From contig OW285193.1 in NCBI GenBank assembly GCA_935421135.1, positions 4,830,496-4,894,495 of the forward strand: a stretch of DNA of 64,000 nt, written 5' to 3'. Within the stretch, counting starts at the first letter, position 1; every line of letters begins with the position of its first letter. The translations under genes were made by a program, and so were the position numbers. This DNA comes from Bugulina stolonifera. Its lineage: Eukaryota > Bryozoa > Gymnolaemata > Cheilostomatida > Bugulidae. The notes under the pieces were generated by a model that made no database searches, was not told the DNA's origin, and saw nothing but the letters and a program-made list of their open reading frames with translations. Shown in pieces: positions 38,101-50,425 of this stretch.

Positions 38101-38430
38101 GGTATCATTGAGTGCACCTGTCACGGAAAGGCACTGGTAGAAATCAAATGTCCTAGCAAATTAATTGCTGACCTCAATTATTCAGATAGCCATGGTAAAC
38201 TCAAGAGGAGAAATAATTATTTTGGTGAAATACAGGGTCAAATGATGGTCACAGGTGTCTCAGTAACCTACTTTTATGTCTATAGGACTGATGAGAGCAG
38301 CACAGATGTTATTCCACTAGACAAACAGTTCACCAAGTCATTGAGGTCAAACCTCCATATTTTTTATACTCAATTCATAGCACCATATTTGCTGTCACAA
38401 CCCAGTACCAAAGCTAGAAAACTAGTGTAG
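35164..38430 (+). pseudogene. SAP-SWIM-YqaJ nuclease protein of the inverted-repeat element; frameshifted, one stop
   Basis: Plus-strand exons: 35164 (or Met at 35182)-35791, 35960-36147, 36577-36714 and 37649-38430, all in matching phase. The N-terminus holds a SAP-like DNA-binding motif (RKDYCRRRGFKTGGSSEEL). A frame change near 35400 leads into DPNRLKKWIPEKEGISFWP, then a SWIM zinc finger: CSAYCTC, followed across the intron by the H of VYNHAAAILFKIE. An in-frame TAA at 36114-36116 interrupts QDI/FSKPGHQKGK. The last exon is a YqaJ/lambda-exonuclease-type domain: WKAARAGRLTASNF, GRSLEKEAFEHF, YLGASPDGII and LVEIKCPSKL (the D...ExK nuclease core), then YFGEIQGQMMVTG. The core acidic and lysine residues are intact. 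Such SWIM-YqaJ proteins occur in multicopy in many invertebrate genomes. The frameshift and stop suggest this copy is inactive. Confidence 0.8.
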
Positions 38431-38822
38431 ATGATAAAGGCGGAATGTTTAGTGTTCAGTAATATTAGAATACAATAGGACATTGGAGATTATGCCCCAC
38501 ATAAGCAGAAATTCTGTATATTTTTATCATTTTATTACTTACATGTACATGTACATAATATAATACACATATTACAGCTTCTAATAATATATTACATTGC
38601 ACTATGTACTATTAATAGTAGTGCTACTTATACAAATATCACATATTATGTAGAATTACAATTATTGTCTTGTTGCTAATAGGTGAAAATAAAATGCATT
38701 TATATTGGAAGTGTATGTAGCAATATATTGTACTGTGAAACTTATCAAAAAGTCGGCTCATATGTAGCGCTGACACCGAGTTTTTGGCAGAAGTAGTAAT
38801 TTATTTATGACAATACTGCTGG

Positions 38823-39070
38823 TTAGTAAAGGGACATTTCGACAGTTCAAAACAGGATGTTTCACAACCGGACAGTTCGAAACTGTGTAGATTACATTTA
38901 GAAAAACACAACTCACAGACAATTAATTTTAATTAATTAATTAAATAGAAAAACTAATATTAAGAACAAAAATTAATTTAAATCTGGGGGTTAGGGGTTT
39001 CAAATTGTCCGGTTTCGAAAAGTCATGTTTCGAACTGCCTTTTTCAAACAGTCGCAAATTCCTGTCAGTG
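38823..39070 (-). mobile_element. dispersed inverted-repeat element, copy B (nested)
   Basis: Reverse-orientation copy of the repeat at 9.60-9.86 kb. Shared blocks include GACAGTTCGAAACTGTGTAG, ACACAACTCACAGACAATTA and CAGTCGCAAATTC. It lies between the SWIM-YqaJ gene and the right 420-bp arm. The left side of the element has no equivalent, so it was probably inserted there later. Confidence 0.75.
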
Positions 39071-39299
39071 GGTTGTCTTACTCCATGAGCTCACTAATAC
39101 TGAACAAGCAAATCTAGGCATGGTTACTATGGAACACTGTAGTGAAAATAATGGTTGGCTAGTGGCAATTAGTACATTTAATGTAGCTTAAAAATATGAA
39201 CACCAAGCAGTTTGTATATGGAGGTTTCCCTAGGCTAGTAATGAATATCAAGTCTGTACCGCCAATTTGTAACAATTACATGCGCTTGCCTAGTGGTTT

Positions 39300-39719
39300 C
39301 ATTCGATTGGTTGTTTGAACTAAGCAAAATGTTGTTTATTCAATCATAGTAGCAGTATTTACTGATGTACAATCATGATAATGCTGCCAACTTGAAGTGG
39401 GTCAAGTGAGTTATGTGGTAGAGTGAGGACATTCATGGTCAATTAAAAAGCAATTACAAGGTACCCAGTGGTACCTTCTAAACAAATGCTGCTATAAAAT
39501 GCATTCTATGGGATAAAAATATACTGCAATATTCCCCCTAGAAGTTATTTTTTATCCCGTTTTCAAATATGCCCTCCGTTTAATTTTTCCACCCCCAGAT
39601 TTTCTTCTATGCCCTATTTCAAGGGTGATCACAGGGTTCCACAATGACAAACAGTACCTAAAGTAAGAGAAGACAACCCTTCATTTTTTGCGGATATCGA
39701 AGCTAGGAAAACTGTCTAT
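39300..39719 (-). repeat. right 420-bp terminal inverted repeat
   Basis: Reverse complement of 34560-34979, same length. Confidence 0.9.
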
Positions 39720-39824
39720 ACTCTTTAATATTTCTGTCAGCTAGCCAGTTTGGATACAGCGGACACAAATCCCTGAGCTGACTACAACAGGCCAGTGACA
39801 ACAGATCGTAGACCATATTTAGGC

Positions 39825-39951
39825 CTATCAGGTCACCGGATCGTCCTCCACATCAGCTGTGGGATCAAGCTCTCATTCTAGTTCTCATCACATTCCTCAG
39901 ATCCTCAACTACAAGGATATTCTTGAGAAGTACTCGGAGACACCAAGGCTG
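39825..39951 (+). CDS. possible orphan exon
   Basis: A short open segment encodes GSSSTSAVGSSSHSSSHH followed by IPQILNYKDILEKYSETPRL and ends at a strong donor (CTG|GTGAGT). No partner exon was found on either side. It could be a fragment of a captured gene or the first exon of a gene that is not recognisable here. Confidence 0.25.
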
Positions 39952-39959
39952 GTGAGTAA

Positions 39960-42180
39960 GACTTTAAATAGTTTGTACAAAAATTTTGAGAAAGTATGAA
40001 AAGCGACAAAAAACAATTCTATTTGGATATTGGTGTAAGGTTATTATTAATCAATGCAAATAGAAACTATAATAGTCCAAATTTGCCATGTAGGCCCTAT
40101 AGATGAAAACGGAAAGCTAAACAGCTTTAGTAACAAAGAATTTATTTGTGAATCTCAGTGACTAGCAAGATGGGGTAACGCAGAGAGCCCTTCACAGAAA
40201 AATCCACCAGTTGCTCGTTACAGTTTTAATCTTTAGTCTCACTCACATATAGCTGCTTGAAGTCTGATAATCAGCTAATATTACAGATTGAGCGCAAAAA
40301 AAACAAACAAATAACGCCATATTCAACAGCACTTTCACTAAAAGTGTTATTATCATGATCTTTCATGAAGAATACATTGAGGGCGATGTGAGCACGTAAT
40401 CAGCTTTGGTTAGGAAGTTCTTTTGTGTATTTTACTAAGATCATCCACATTGCAACTTTCAGTCGTTTCACTACAAGCACTGTAATTAGCTTCTATTTAG
40501 GATTGATTTACTTCCCATATTGCCATAGCTGTCTGAGCAACAAAATTTATTTGCTTCTCTTGAAGGACAACTTCAGATCGTCACTACTAGTTAGGCTCAT
40601 TGTAAAAATGTGCTGCCCAGTATCTTTGCTGCTTCAGGCACTACTGTCATTGATACAGACAGTCAAGTCCTAGTGCCATGCAGTGTTCACACAATTTTTG
40701 AATTGCTTCCACCCAAACCTGGATTCATGGCAACATTTCAAATTAAATCTGCAGTGTTTTAATAAAGTCATTTATGTTTGCTGGTTGTTCATACTCAAAA
40801 GCTTCAACTCATGCTGTTAGTTTTTGACGGATGAAGTCAAAGGTTGATCATTCTGCTTTTTGATGCTCTCAGCTTTGGTCAGAGATTTTGTGTTCGTTAA
40901 AATTTGTCTATGTATAATTTTACAATAGCAGGCAATAATATTATAATATTTCAAATTTGTAGATTATACTTATTCTACAAGAACTGGCAAGGTTTGAAGA
41001 AATGACAATGAAATGAATTGCTAGAAGTAAGCACCATCAGCCAATCTAAATCTTGGGATTCTGAGAACATAACTAGCTGTTCATAATTCCATTAGACAAA
41101 ATTATTGCGATGGCCATATGTCAACTGTAAAATCTATGGAGAAAAATATACGCACCAAACCAACCATGAGCATTGAACTGCGTGTAGCTAAGCCCACTCT
41201 GACTACAAGTGTAGATATCGAAGCAAAAGATTCTGTAGAACCAAATATAGAAAGTCCTTGACCCGTTCTCAGGCAGTGACCATGAAAGTCAACATTTCAG
41301 CTCAGATAAAACATGCTATTCCAACAAAATATGTTAAATTCTGGAAGAGGCAAGCAACAAAATCAATGCAGAACGTTCAATAAAACCTCTCATAACGCAA
41401 AAGTGAGAGAAAGTGAGAGAAAATCTGATTCTAATAAGATTTTAGGTTTCTCTCCAGGAAAAAGTTAAGATAAATCTGCAAGCTACCCTTCCAAAAAAAG
41501 ATAGCTGCAACTGAGATCTGCACTGCCATCAAAGAGTGATTAGAAAAGACAACTTCAGCTGCCCGCTTCACGAAATCAAAGTAATGAAGCAAAGAACGAC
41601 TTCATTTGAGAATAAGACACTTGCACTTTCAAATCTGAGCTCGGCTATAACTCAATAATCATTTAGTAATATTATTGCTGCATATATTTCACATGAGTTA
41701 AATATTCGATTTTGAGGCTACTTATAAATGCTTATCATGTCGCAAACTCGCAACAAATCCGTCCTTAAAATGCAACACTGATAACCCGTTTTGGAATACA
41801 TACAACTGCTTTTATTTCTTCTACATACATGCATATATATTTTGGTGCTATGAGCAATTCTTACTACTGTAACTAATAAAGCTGCCTTACTTATTTTAGT
41901 TAAAGATTATGATCGATATGCTAGATTCAGCTGTACTAACTCAAAAGCTATAATAATTGTAAATGCATTTTAACACTGATTTTGAAACTCAATTTTTTGT
42001 TAAGCCGTTACTATACATATGCATTCATTTACTCAATTGTGGGTACCAATAACCCATTTTTCATTTTCTGTCTATCTTCATGTTTACCTAGACATATTTA
42101 TTAGGTCTCAATTATTTATATTACCTTGATATAAAGCATTGCACAACTGATGTTGTGTTTATTAATAGTATTATCATCTG
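39960..42180. other. no gene recognised
   Basis: AT-rich sequence without convincing exons. The one frame above 80 codons (40425-40673, plus) has no support. Confidence 0.4.
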
Positions 42181-42197
42181 ACTGTGTGCCTCCCTAC

Positions 42198-42785
42198 TAT
42201 GATATTGGTGACATTGGTGGTGTACCATATATTGGTGACCTTGGTGGAATACCATGTATTGGTGACCTTGGTGGTGTACGATACATTGGTGACCTTGGTG
42301 GTGTACCATACACTGGTGACCTTGGTGGAATACCATATATTGGTGACCTTGGTGGTGTACCATACATTGGCGACCTTGGTGGTGTACCATTCATTGGAGA
42401 CGGTGGTGTACCATACATTGGTGACCTTGGTGGAATACCATATATTGGTGACGGTGGTGTACCATACATTGGTGACCTTGGTGGTGTACCATTCATTGGA
42501 GACGGCGGTGTACCATACATTGGTGACCTTGGTGGAATACCATATATTGGTGACGGTGGTGTACCATACATTGGTGACCTTGGTGGAATACCATATATTG
42601 GTGACCTTGGTGGAATACCATATATCGGTGACCTTGGTAGAAAACGGATATTGGTGACCTTGGCGGAATACCATATATTGGTGACCTTGGTGGTGCACCA
42701 TACATTGGTGACGTTGGAGGGGTACCAAGCATTGGTGACATTGGTAGAATACCGGATATCAGTGATATTGGTGGAATACCATACA
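42198..42785 (+). repeat. 27/30-bp minisatellite (ATTGGTGACCTTGGTGG), open in several frames
   Basis: About 20 copies of ATTGGTGACCTTGGTGGAATACCATAT and variants; units missing three bases carry GACGGTGG. In one plus frame the array reads VPYIGDLGGIPYIGDLGG and follows an ATG at 42150 with a hydrophobic start (MLCLLIVLSSDC). Near 42640 the frame slips into a different repeat translation (VTLAEYHILVTL), which argues against protein-level selection. Other frames on both strands are also open, as expected for a stop-free unit of mostly multiple-of-three length. Confidence 0.85.
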
Positions 42786-42799
42786 GGCTAATAGAGCTC

Positions 42800-45320
42800 G
42801 CCTCAAAGAAAGTTACAGACTCGAGTTTGCATACCAGGCGACACAACTGTTTGAATGTTGGCAAAAGGCCTATTGAGTGGGTTGTAGTACACTTTCTAGT
42901 GTAGCGCTTACCAGTTTGTTTGAGTGCAGAATTGTTAGAACATGCATAGACATGCATTTTTATAATCTAAAACCCCAAATCCCTCCCTTTACCAAGCTTC
43001 ATTTCTAACACTTTATTCAGAGAATGTATAATGAGAGAAAGGTGGAATTCCATGTACTGCATAGCAAAACAGTAGTCAGGGAGTGGAAGAAACTAGCTGA
43101 TGATGAAATATATCTGGTGATATTGATAGGGACGAGTAGCAGTAGCAGCAGAACCGATGGCTATGCTGCAAAAGCAGCAACACTTACAGCACGGCGCTGG
43201 TACTTGTGGAAATTATTGTAATAGTAGACATAAGTAGGCCTACTAAGTGTAGTAATAATGGTAGTTCAAGGGATGTAGAAATAACTAAGCAATTATTCAC
43301 TCATCAAGCTTCTTGCCTGTCTTTGCAGTAAATAACTCCCAGGTATCCTGCACAGTCAGCTCTGATCCTTATAGTCCAAGAGAAGACAGTCGACAGCAGT
43401 GTAAAGCTGGAACTAAGCAAAGAGAGAGCGCTATAGTAGTGGATGTCATTTACTCCCATCACACTGTGACACGTCCTTCATGGCACATAATAATGATGTA
43501 TCATTCCTAAACATATTATATTTAAGATAGTTTGGAATGATAGTTTGCAAGTCATGGCAGCAAATGCTTAAAATAGCATAAAACAAAAAATAGCAAAGTC
43601 AAATGAAAACGAAAAAGTGAAAGTTGGGACAAATTTCAATGTAGCCGACAAGGAGGAGAAATTGAGAGAGTTAGAGAAGAAAGAACCGTAGAGTAGGACT
43701 CTTTCGGCGGATCCTCGAAAAGGAAGAACAGCACCCTGCCCTCAGTGCTGATCTTAATGACTTATTGAACCAGCCATCTCTAAAAACAGTGCAAAGCCAT
43801 TCCCAGTCAATGGGACTTAGTCTACACGGTCGGTGGGGTCAAACAGCAACAAATATGTCAATAGTTTTCTGCCAAGAACTATAAGAGATATGAGGATTGA
43901 CCCCCAACCAAAAAGTTTATACTGAGCAGTCTACAAACGCAACCTCATCACAGTCAGTTCAGTGATCACTGGTAAATAATTATCTAAACTCCATGTGAAC
44001 ACTGTCGACCAACTGGTCAAATTATGTACCATATGCAGCGCACCCCTGCCTCCCTTCACGGAAGACCAGTGTGAGTGTTATGATGATTTCAACAAGATGA
44101 AGATTGGCTAAATTTTAAAGCTCTTTTTCTCATAAATGATCTTTACGGTTAGTTTACTAGGTTTGAAACTCCAAAAAATTAAAACAGTTTTGATTTTATT
44201 TTGACATTCTATCCAACCACATAAAATCATAATGAAATCTATTCGTCATGATCATGACGGATCATGATAATGATCATTTCATGTATGCAATCATCATCAT
44301 CTCATGTGTGTGTGTCATCTTATGTTAATGTTTGGTTTGGAGCTGAGCTACTTACAACTAGAGGAGTGCAGTGCTGTACTTGAAGTCAGTGTACTAAAAT
44401 TGAACCCATACACTGCAAATAGCACTGCTTTAAAAATCAATTTTAGCACAGCCACCTTGTTTATTCCACTTCTAACATTGAATCAATGACAATTGAATTG
44501 TAAATTTCCCGCAAAAGGGCAGTACCTGCCTGGCTGGGATATTCCAAAACCATTAGACCAAAGATCTGGAGACAGGAATAAGGCTTCGGAATTGAATATT
44601 ATCATAAAATACCCCGTTAGAGTTGTGTGTGTAAGGATCTAACCCTAAAAGCATACCTTGACCTAGAACTGACCTCGACATTGTGCGTTTCACAGAGCTA
44701 AGATTATTGTTTTCTGTTTACAATGCTTTTTTACATAATTTATTTTTATGATTTTAAAAAAAATAATTTATCTAACAATTGTTATTTTGTGGATTTTAAT
44801 GTTAAACTTAAGTTTCTATAAAAAGATCTTGCTTCTACAACAACAATCTAGCATTCGCCTAGCAATGACCTTGACCTTTCCAATTTGAGAAAAATTATTT
44901 TCAATTTGAATTTATTTGGTGCATCTGGTAATTTATTATATTATGATTATACTTATACATGTGGATTTTTGTAGAGGATGATTATCAAGGGCGTTATGCC
45001 CGGTGTTAAGTTTATGTTAACAACGGTATTAGTTACTATGTAGGCAGCATAGATCAACCATCGCTTAAATAAATTTATTGTAAATCCAGTTAAAAAAATT
45101 AATGAGGAATAGAAACAAACTGTACTGTAAGCAACGATGTACAATACATACAGAAGATAGCTCGCAATTCACCTGACAACCCATTTTTAACCATACTTAT
45201 ACTACCCCACTTAGTGCCTATGCCTAGACCCGTGATTTTGCTTGACCTGAGTCCAAACTTTCTGTTCTAATTCTCTTTCTCTCAAAACCGTTCCATGTGC
45301 TTTCTATTGATAGGCATATA
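42800..45320. other. no gene recognised
   Basis: Mixed sequence with a few short frames, such as 43024-43221 and 43313-43510 on the plus strand. None has a recognised domain or partner exon. ATCATGA-rich near-palindromic sequence lies around 44250-44280. Confidence 0.35.
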
Positions 45321-45322
45321 AT

Positions 45323-47934
45323 CAGGGGCGGATTTTCATTTTTTTTAAAGGGGGTCTCCAACCAATTTTAGATGGCAAAGGTGACTTGTTGAGGGCGCGT
45401 AGCGCCCGAACCCAACAGCTGGGGGTTTGGGGGCGCTTTAAGCCCCCCAACGGGGTCCGGGGCGGAGCCCCGGCCGCTGAAGCTCTATGGTGAAATCTGG
45501 GGCAATTTAAGGCTATTTGGGGCATGTTGAGGTGGAATAACAACAGTTCAAATTCACTCAAGTGGATCACAAAAAGTGGTTGCAAATTGACTTAAAAGTC
45601 TATTGTTGTGGAATTCATACTTTTTTATTTCTTGCTACTTGCATAGCATAGCATAGCATAGCAAATTTCATATTTATTCATGTACAAAATTGAATAAAGA
45701 TTTATCCAGTTGGCACCTCACAGTAGCCAAAAATAAATATGCCTAAAACATTTCAATTCCAGTGAAGCTTTCTTCATTCTGCTTGCAATATTTTACATAA
45801 CACTGTTTCATAATCACAAATCATACCATTTTTCGAAAGAAGGATTAGTATTGAGTGAAAACTTGTCTGAAAAACTACAAAACTAAAACTCAATGGATAA
45901 CACAGAACAAAAAATTCTAAAGGAAATGTATATGATAAGCATCTTAGTTTGGCTTTAAAAGCACACTGACAGTTACTTTTTTTGCACTATCTAAATCGAT
46001 TTTATATTGTTACTACACTAGGTTTAAGCTCGTAATTTAATTTTACCAAATAATACCCGAATAATACCCAGAAAAAGCTCAAAATTGCTTACTTTGACCT
46101 AATGTAGTCAAATGAGTTGAGGTTAAATTCATTCAGCTTATGTTATTCTCAATGAGTAAGAAAGACTGATTAAGGTAGTGCAAGAAAAATAACTGTCAGT
46201 ACAAAAACAGCCTCGTTTGCTTCATTCTGATAACAGAGGAAACGAGTTGTTAGTAATATTTAACTTGACCACAATCTTTGTGTTTTTAGCCAAGTACAAT
46301 TGTATTCAAGGCCTGTTGACCCAAAGTAAATCGCAATCTAGTTTTGATTAATTTAAATTCGCTTTCTCAATGCTAGCGCTGGTGGCAGGGATGGTTAACA
46401 ACACCTTAGCAAATATGAAATATTAGGAAAATTGCATTATTGTTAATTGCTTCCTTGTATGCATTGAGAAAAAATATCTGGCTTGGAAGTTGTGTCCTGG
46501 AACTTGGCAAACCAGATTGCCAGCTCCTGATGCAGCATGATGGTAGATCACCCAAATGACTGTCTACAAACTGGTTTGAGTCTATGAAGGAAAGCCGTTC
46601 TTGTCATAGCTTCTGATACACTCGGTATAAGACTGAATTCTGAAAAGATCATAGTTATGGAACTCTGTTAAATATTATCTCATACTAGGACACATGGCAG
46701 CACATGTGTAGTTCCATAAGTCTGTCTATGATATTACAGTGCTCTTTTTCAGGCATTTACCACCAAAGATGTCGCCTAGACATCAACAACACAAGGTGGC
46801 TATGCATTGGTTCCAAATATTATACACTGTTGACTCATCCACCAGTTAATTGTAACATACTACACTTGAATCTGAATATCTGTAATACCTGTATAAATAT
46901 ATAAACTTGATACCAACCTTTCACGAGCTCAGGGGATGCTTCAAATCTCCTTACTAACACATTTACAAAGTAGTCCACATTTGGTTAGAAGCATAGTATG
47001 CCATTCGATAATACTCTTAAACGTGTCATCTTCTCTGGATGTTTTCAATGCCACAACAACTACTCCAACATCTGTGCTGTGCTCACATCTTTAGTTGAAC
47101 CTACAGGATGAAATGATTGTAATTCCATAAAGATAAACTAAGTATTTACGCAACAGTTAGTTTGTTCAACAGCTTATAAGTTAGGCTCTACAAAATCTAT
47201 GTAACATTAAATTAATAAATCGAGTATAAACCTTGACCTGGCATTAGAGGCCACTTGTGCAGAGAAAAGCTGCTGGCTATTTATTTTGAATTTTATTTTT
47301 TTTAACCAAAAAAATAAATTTAAATTAAATTGGAAAAGTAGATGTATGGAAAATAATGATTATTGTAAATATGAGCATAGTTGCTACCTGTTGAAAGCAC
47401 AGGCCTGTCCCATCCTTATTATCCACACATCCACTTTTCAAATCTATTTTAAATTTTAAAATTTATTCTTTTGGTCAATATGATTAAAAATAAAATTCAA
47501 AATAAATAGCCAGCAGCTTTCTGCACAAGTAGCCTTTAATGCTATTATTATAATAGGATTAGTAAAATTTATTTAATAAAGAATCACACTTACTGAATAA
47601 ACACAGCTTGCTTAGCTTTCTTCGATCTGGGCTCAATTTCCATCCGTTCAACTAAGCCCAAAAGCCACTGCTGGGTAATAGTGCTGCAAATTAGCCTACT
47701 GAACTTAAGCTATTATAGAAGAACAGCTGAATGCCCAGCGCTAAAATTGATAGTCAGTGTTAGGGTCTGTCGGCTATATTATATTAACTGCAGACTTGCT
47801 TTGTGTATCGGTGACTAGGTAAAATTTTGTGTTTGGCTTTTACCAGGGAACCACATAGCTGATTAAAAATTTTTTACTGAGACTGGGAAAGGGGGGTCGC
47901 GAGACCCTGGCGCCAGTAGGAAAATCCGCCCATG
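45323..47934. mobile_element. 2.6 kb non-autonomous hAT-like element
   Basis: Ends are inverted repeats: CAGGGGCGGATTTTC at 45323 and GAAAATCCGCCCATG ending at 47934. CAGGGGCGG-type ends are typical of hAT elements. The flanking 8-mers (CATATAAT and ATAATTAT) do not match exactly, so the insertion is old or the end is misplaced; an AGGCATATAA block also occurs in inverted form just outside. Near the left end is a GC-rich segment (GGGGTCCGGGGCGGAGCCCC) unlike the AT-rich surroundings. The interior has no recognisable transposase. It contains the fold-back element at 47.24 kb. Confidence 0.65.
47241..47542. mobile_element. 300-bp fold-back (palindromic) element
   Basis: The left arm GCATTAGAGGCCACTTGTGC and the right arm's reverse complement GCATTAAAGGCTACTTGTGC match. 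They continue through AGCTGCTGGCTATTTATTTT and GAATTTTATTTTT, with weaker pairing inward (AAAAAGTAGATG against CATCCACTTTT). Most of the unit can form one long hairpin. It is nested inside the 2.6 kb element. Confidence 0.85.
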
Positions 47935-47959
47935 ATAATTATATGCCTATATATGCACT

Positions 47960-50400
47960 TGACTTACTTAGGTTATTCACGATAGTTTTATATTTCGAAG
48001 TGTTAAAAACCTGAGATTAGGGCCAACAAATTGTAGTAAACACGCACAAGCAGGAAGTTGAATTCAGGACAACTCTATGGCAACAAGTAACGTGAACAAG
48101 CGAGTGCAGTGTGCAATTTGACATCTTCCATTAGACCCTAGTCATCATTAGAAGGTGCCGAAATAACATGTTGTATATCTATCTACCACCTGACAGGAAC
48201 TCTACAATTGAATGGTGTATTAGTCATGCTGTATGCTGCCGTGGGTACTGTCGCATACACCGTATTAAATATGTACACTGTAACAACCAGTCAGTAGTCT
48301 ACTCTGTACATCATACCTGGGTGTGACTGCAGCTACTCTGTTTACTAATGGCAGGAGTCTTGCTCCTACAGCCTCTTCAAATCACCTCCATTCCTATCAA
48401 TAGCATTGAATTGGGCCACCGCAATACACCGCACTACTGGCCTGGGAGTTGAAGACTCTGCAGATGAGGTGACGTTCACCGCAGCTTTCCCAACAATAGT
48501 TCAACTGTCACGATAGTTGGAGGAGGTATTGGCTCCCTAAATTCTTTCACTGGTATTGAGCTGTCACTGGTAATAGCTGTCACAGATCTTGCAATAATGA
48601 TTCTACCAATGATTTTGTTCATGTTTCACAAACACTCTACCTGAGGTAAAGCTACGGCAACACACCTTGCAGTAGAACATTATGAAAAATGACACATGGT
48701 GTTCACTTTACATGCAGGAAGAGGTAGTCGAGAAATCAGCAATTAAAGCAGACACCTTAGTGTCACGAAGCCAAATAGTTGAAAGTTAACCAATCAGCAG
48801 CCAGAGCAAACTTCTCTGAGCTTTTGAAATGCTGTGCTACCAAGATAAACTGAGTAAACGCTGCAATTTTTTAAAATTACAAATGAACCGAGAAAGTGTC
48901 ACATTTTTTGGTTGTTGTCTGAATTAATTTTCATGTTGCCCATAACTTTTGTCTGGTATTGTTTTGTAATTTTGGGTTTTTTGAATCTCTTAAATTACAA
49001 ATTAGGGATTTGACTGAGCATACACAAGTTGTGTTAATTTTGTGAACATATCAGAGTTTTCATTTCTTAGAACAACACTTGCAAATAGGAAAAACCGACT
49101 ATATACAAGCATCTCTGACAAAGAGCTCAGCATAAGTTATATGAACAATAACATTTTATTAGTTGCAAGTAAGATAAATTCAAAGAGTGTTCTAAACATA
49201 GCAAAGAGACCGTTCTTGCAACCTGCGAGTGCACTACTACCCAATTTCTGAAATCAGACCTTCCGGTCCTGCTTGAGGAGCCCCGGTTGAGCGTCCTCCT
49301 ACTTTGGCAACTTCTATCTTTTCTGGAGCCTGCTACTGGTCAGTAAACTGCCTCCTTTAGCATCTTCTCTCTTTTCTGGATCTGCTCATGGAGACTGATA
49401 CTATGTCCAACTAGACTCAACACGCCATCATCAACTTTTTCTAAGGCTTATATGCAGCATGGCAGCATACCGGTATGACTGACATTTTGAAAGAATTATA
49501 TATTGTACTTAGACAATCCACGTCGGAACTGCTACAGATCCTTTTCAACATTTGAGATGAGTCTCATTGCTCAATTTTAAATGGGTTTTAATCTGTCTAG
49601 TTATCTTCTTTATAAAAGGGTCTTACAGCTCTATATCATGTTCCATCACTGGTCTAACCTGAGACTCTTAAGCAACTTTTCCTATGTTTTAAGAATTTAA
49701 ATATGAAATTGCATTTTGGAAGCGTGTTAGTCCCCTCATTGTTTCAATATTATACCTTTTGGTATCCTTTCTTATTATTCAAATATTTCCGCACTCTTAT
49801 GTGGCGTCATGACTTGTATTCGGAATGACTCGACCAAAACTATTTTGGTAGTTCAAATTAAATTTTCTAAAATTGTTCTTTTTCTGTCGTTTCCGCCAGC
49901 TTTTCACAAGCACCCAACTATGCGCTGTCTGGCCACACCAGCTAACTCATTACCCTGGCTTCGACAGCTTCTCTGACACGATATGAATAATACTGCCTGG
50001 ATATACATATTGCACTATTAAACAATAGAGACCAATGTAGTTTAAATCGCTGCTTAGGTTTTGTCTTTGACACTTGGAATGACTTCTGGGTTTGCTACTA
50101 GATGAACTAGTCATGTTTGTGCTCAACCCCATCTCATGTCATCTGCAATGGTAGATTTGCCTGAATCATTTGCTAATATGAAAGACACCAGACTATGAAG
50201 TATTTCACAATGGCTAACAGTGGCAAGGCAAATTCTGTCTGTGAATTACTACCGCGATGCCATAGCAAAATTGGGTGGTAGTTATTTTGCTCTATAATAT
50301 TGTTCTCAAGTTCTTGAAAATAGAGTAGTTCTCGCTTTTCTGATTGAAACGTGTCACACATTGATTAACCAATCCAATGAGGTTTGTACATGAACTAATG
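47960..50400. other. no gene recognised; CEP43 upstream region at the right end
   Basis: No exon, RNA gene or clear repeat was found. The last few hundred bases should contain the CEP43 promoter. A TTAACAGCAG just before the start codon may be a 5'-UTR acceptor. Confidence 0.4.
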
Positions 50401-50425
50401 TTTTATCTCATTAACAGCAGTAACC

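Larger units (their letters stand above)
34560..39719. mobile_element. 5.16 kb element bounded by 420-bp inverted repeats, carrying a SAP-SWIM-YqaJ gene
   Basis: The left arm 34560-34979 and the right arm 39300-39719 are reverse complements of equal length (420 bp). Differences are scattered single bases, for example TTCAATATCC against TTCGATATCC. The outer ends read ATAGACAGTTTTCC and GGAAAACTGTCTAT. One gene on the plus strand lies between the arms. No target-site duplication could be identified at the outer ends (flanks GCAGACAA and ACTCTTTA). A copy of the 250-bp dispersed repeat is inserted between the gene and the right arm. This looks like a DNA transposon of a type I cannot name, but the missing duplication leaves an inverted segmental duplication possible. 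Confidence 0.7.

Noticed and set aside
42121..42957. Minus-strand frames over the 42 kb array
   Set aside because: Repeat-derived; no start context or domain.
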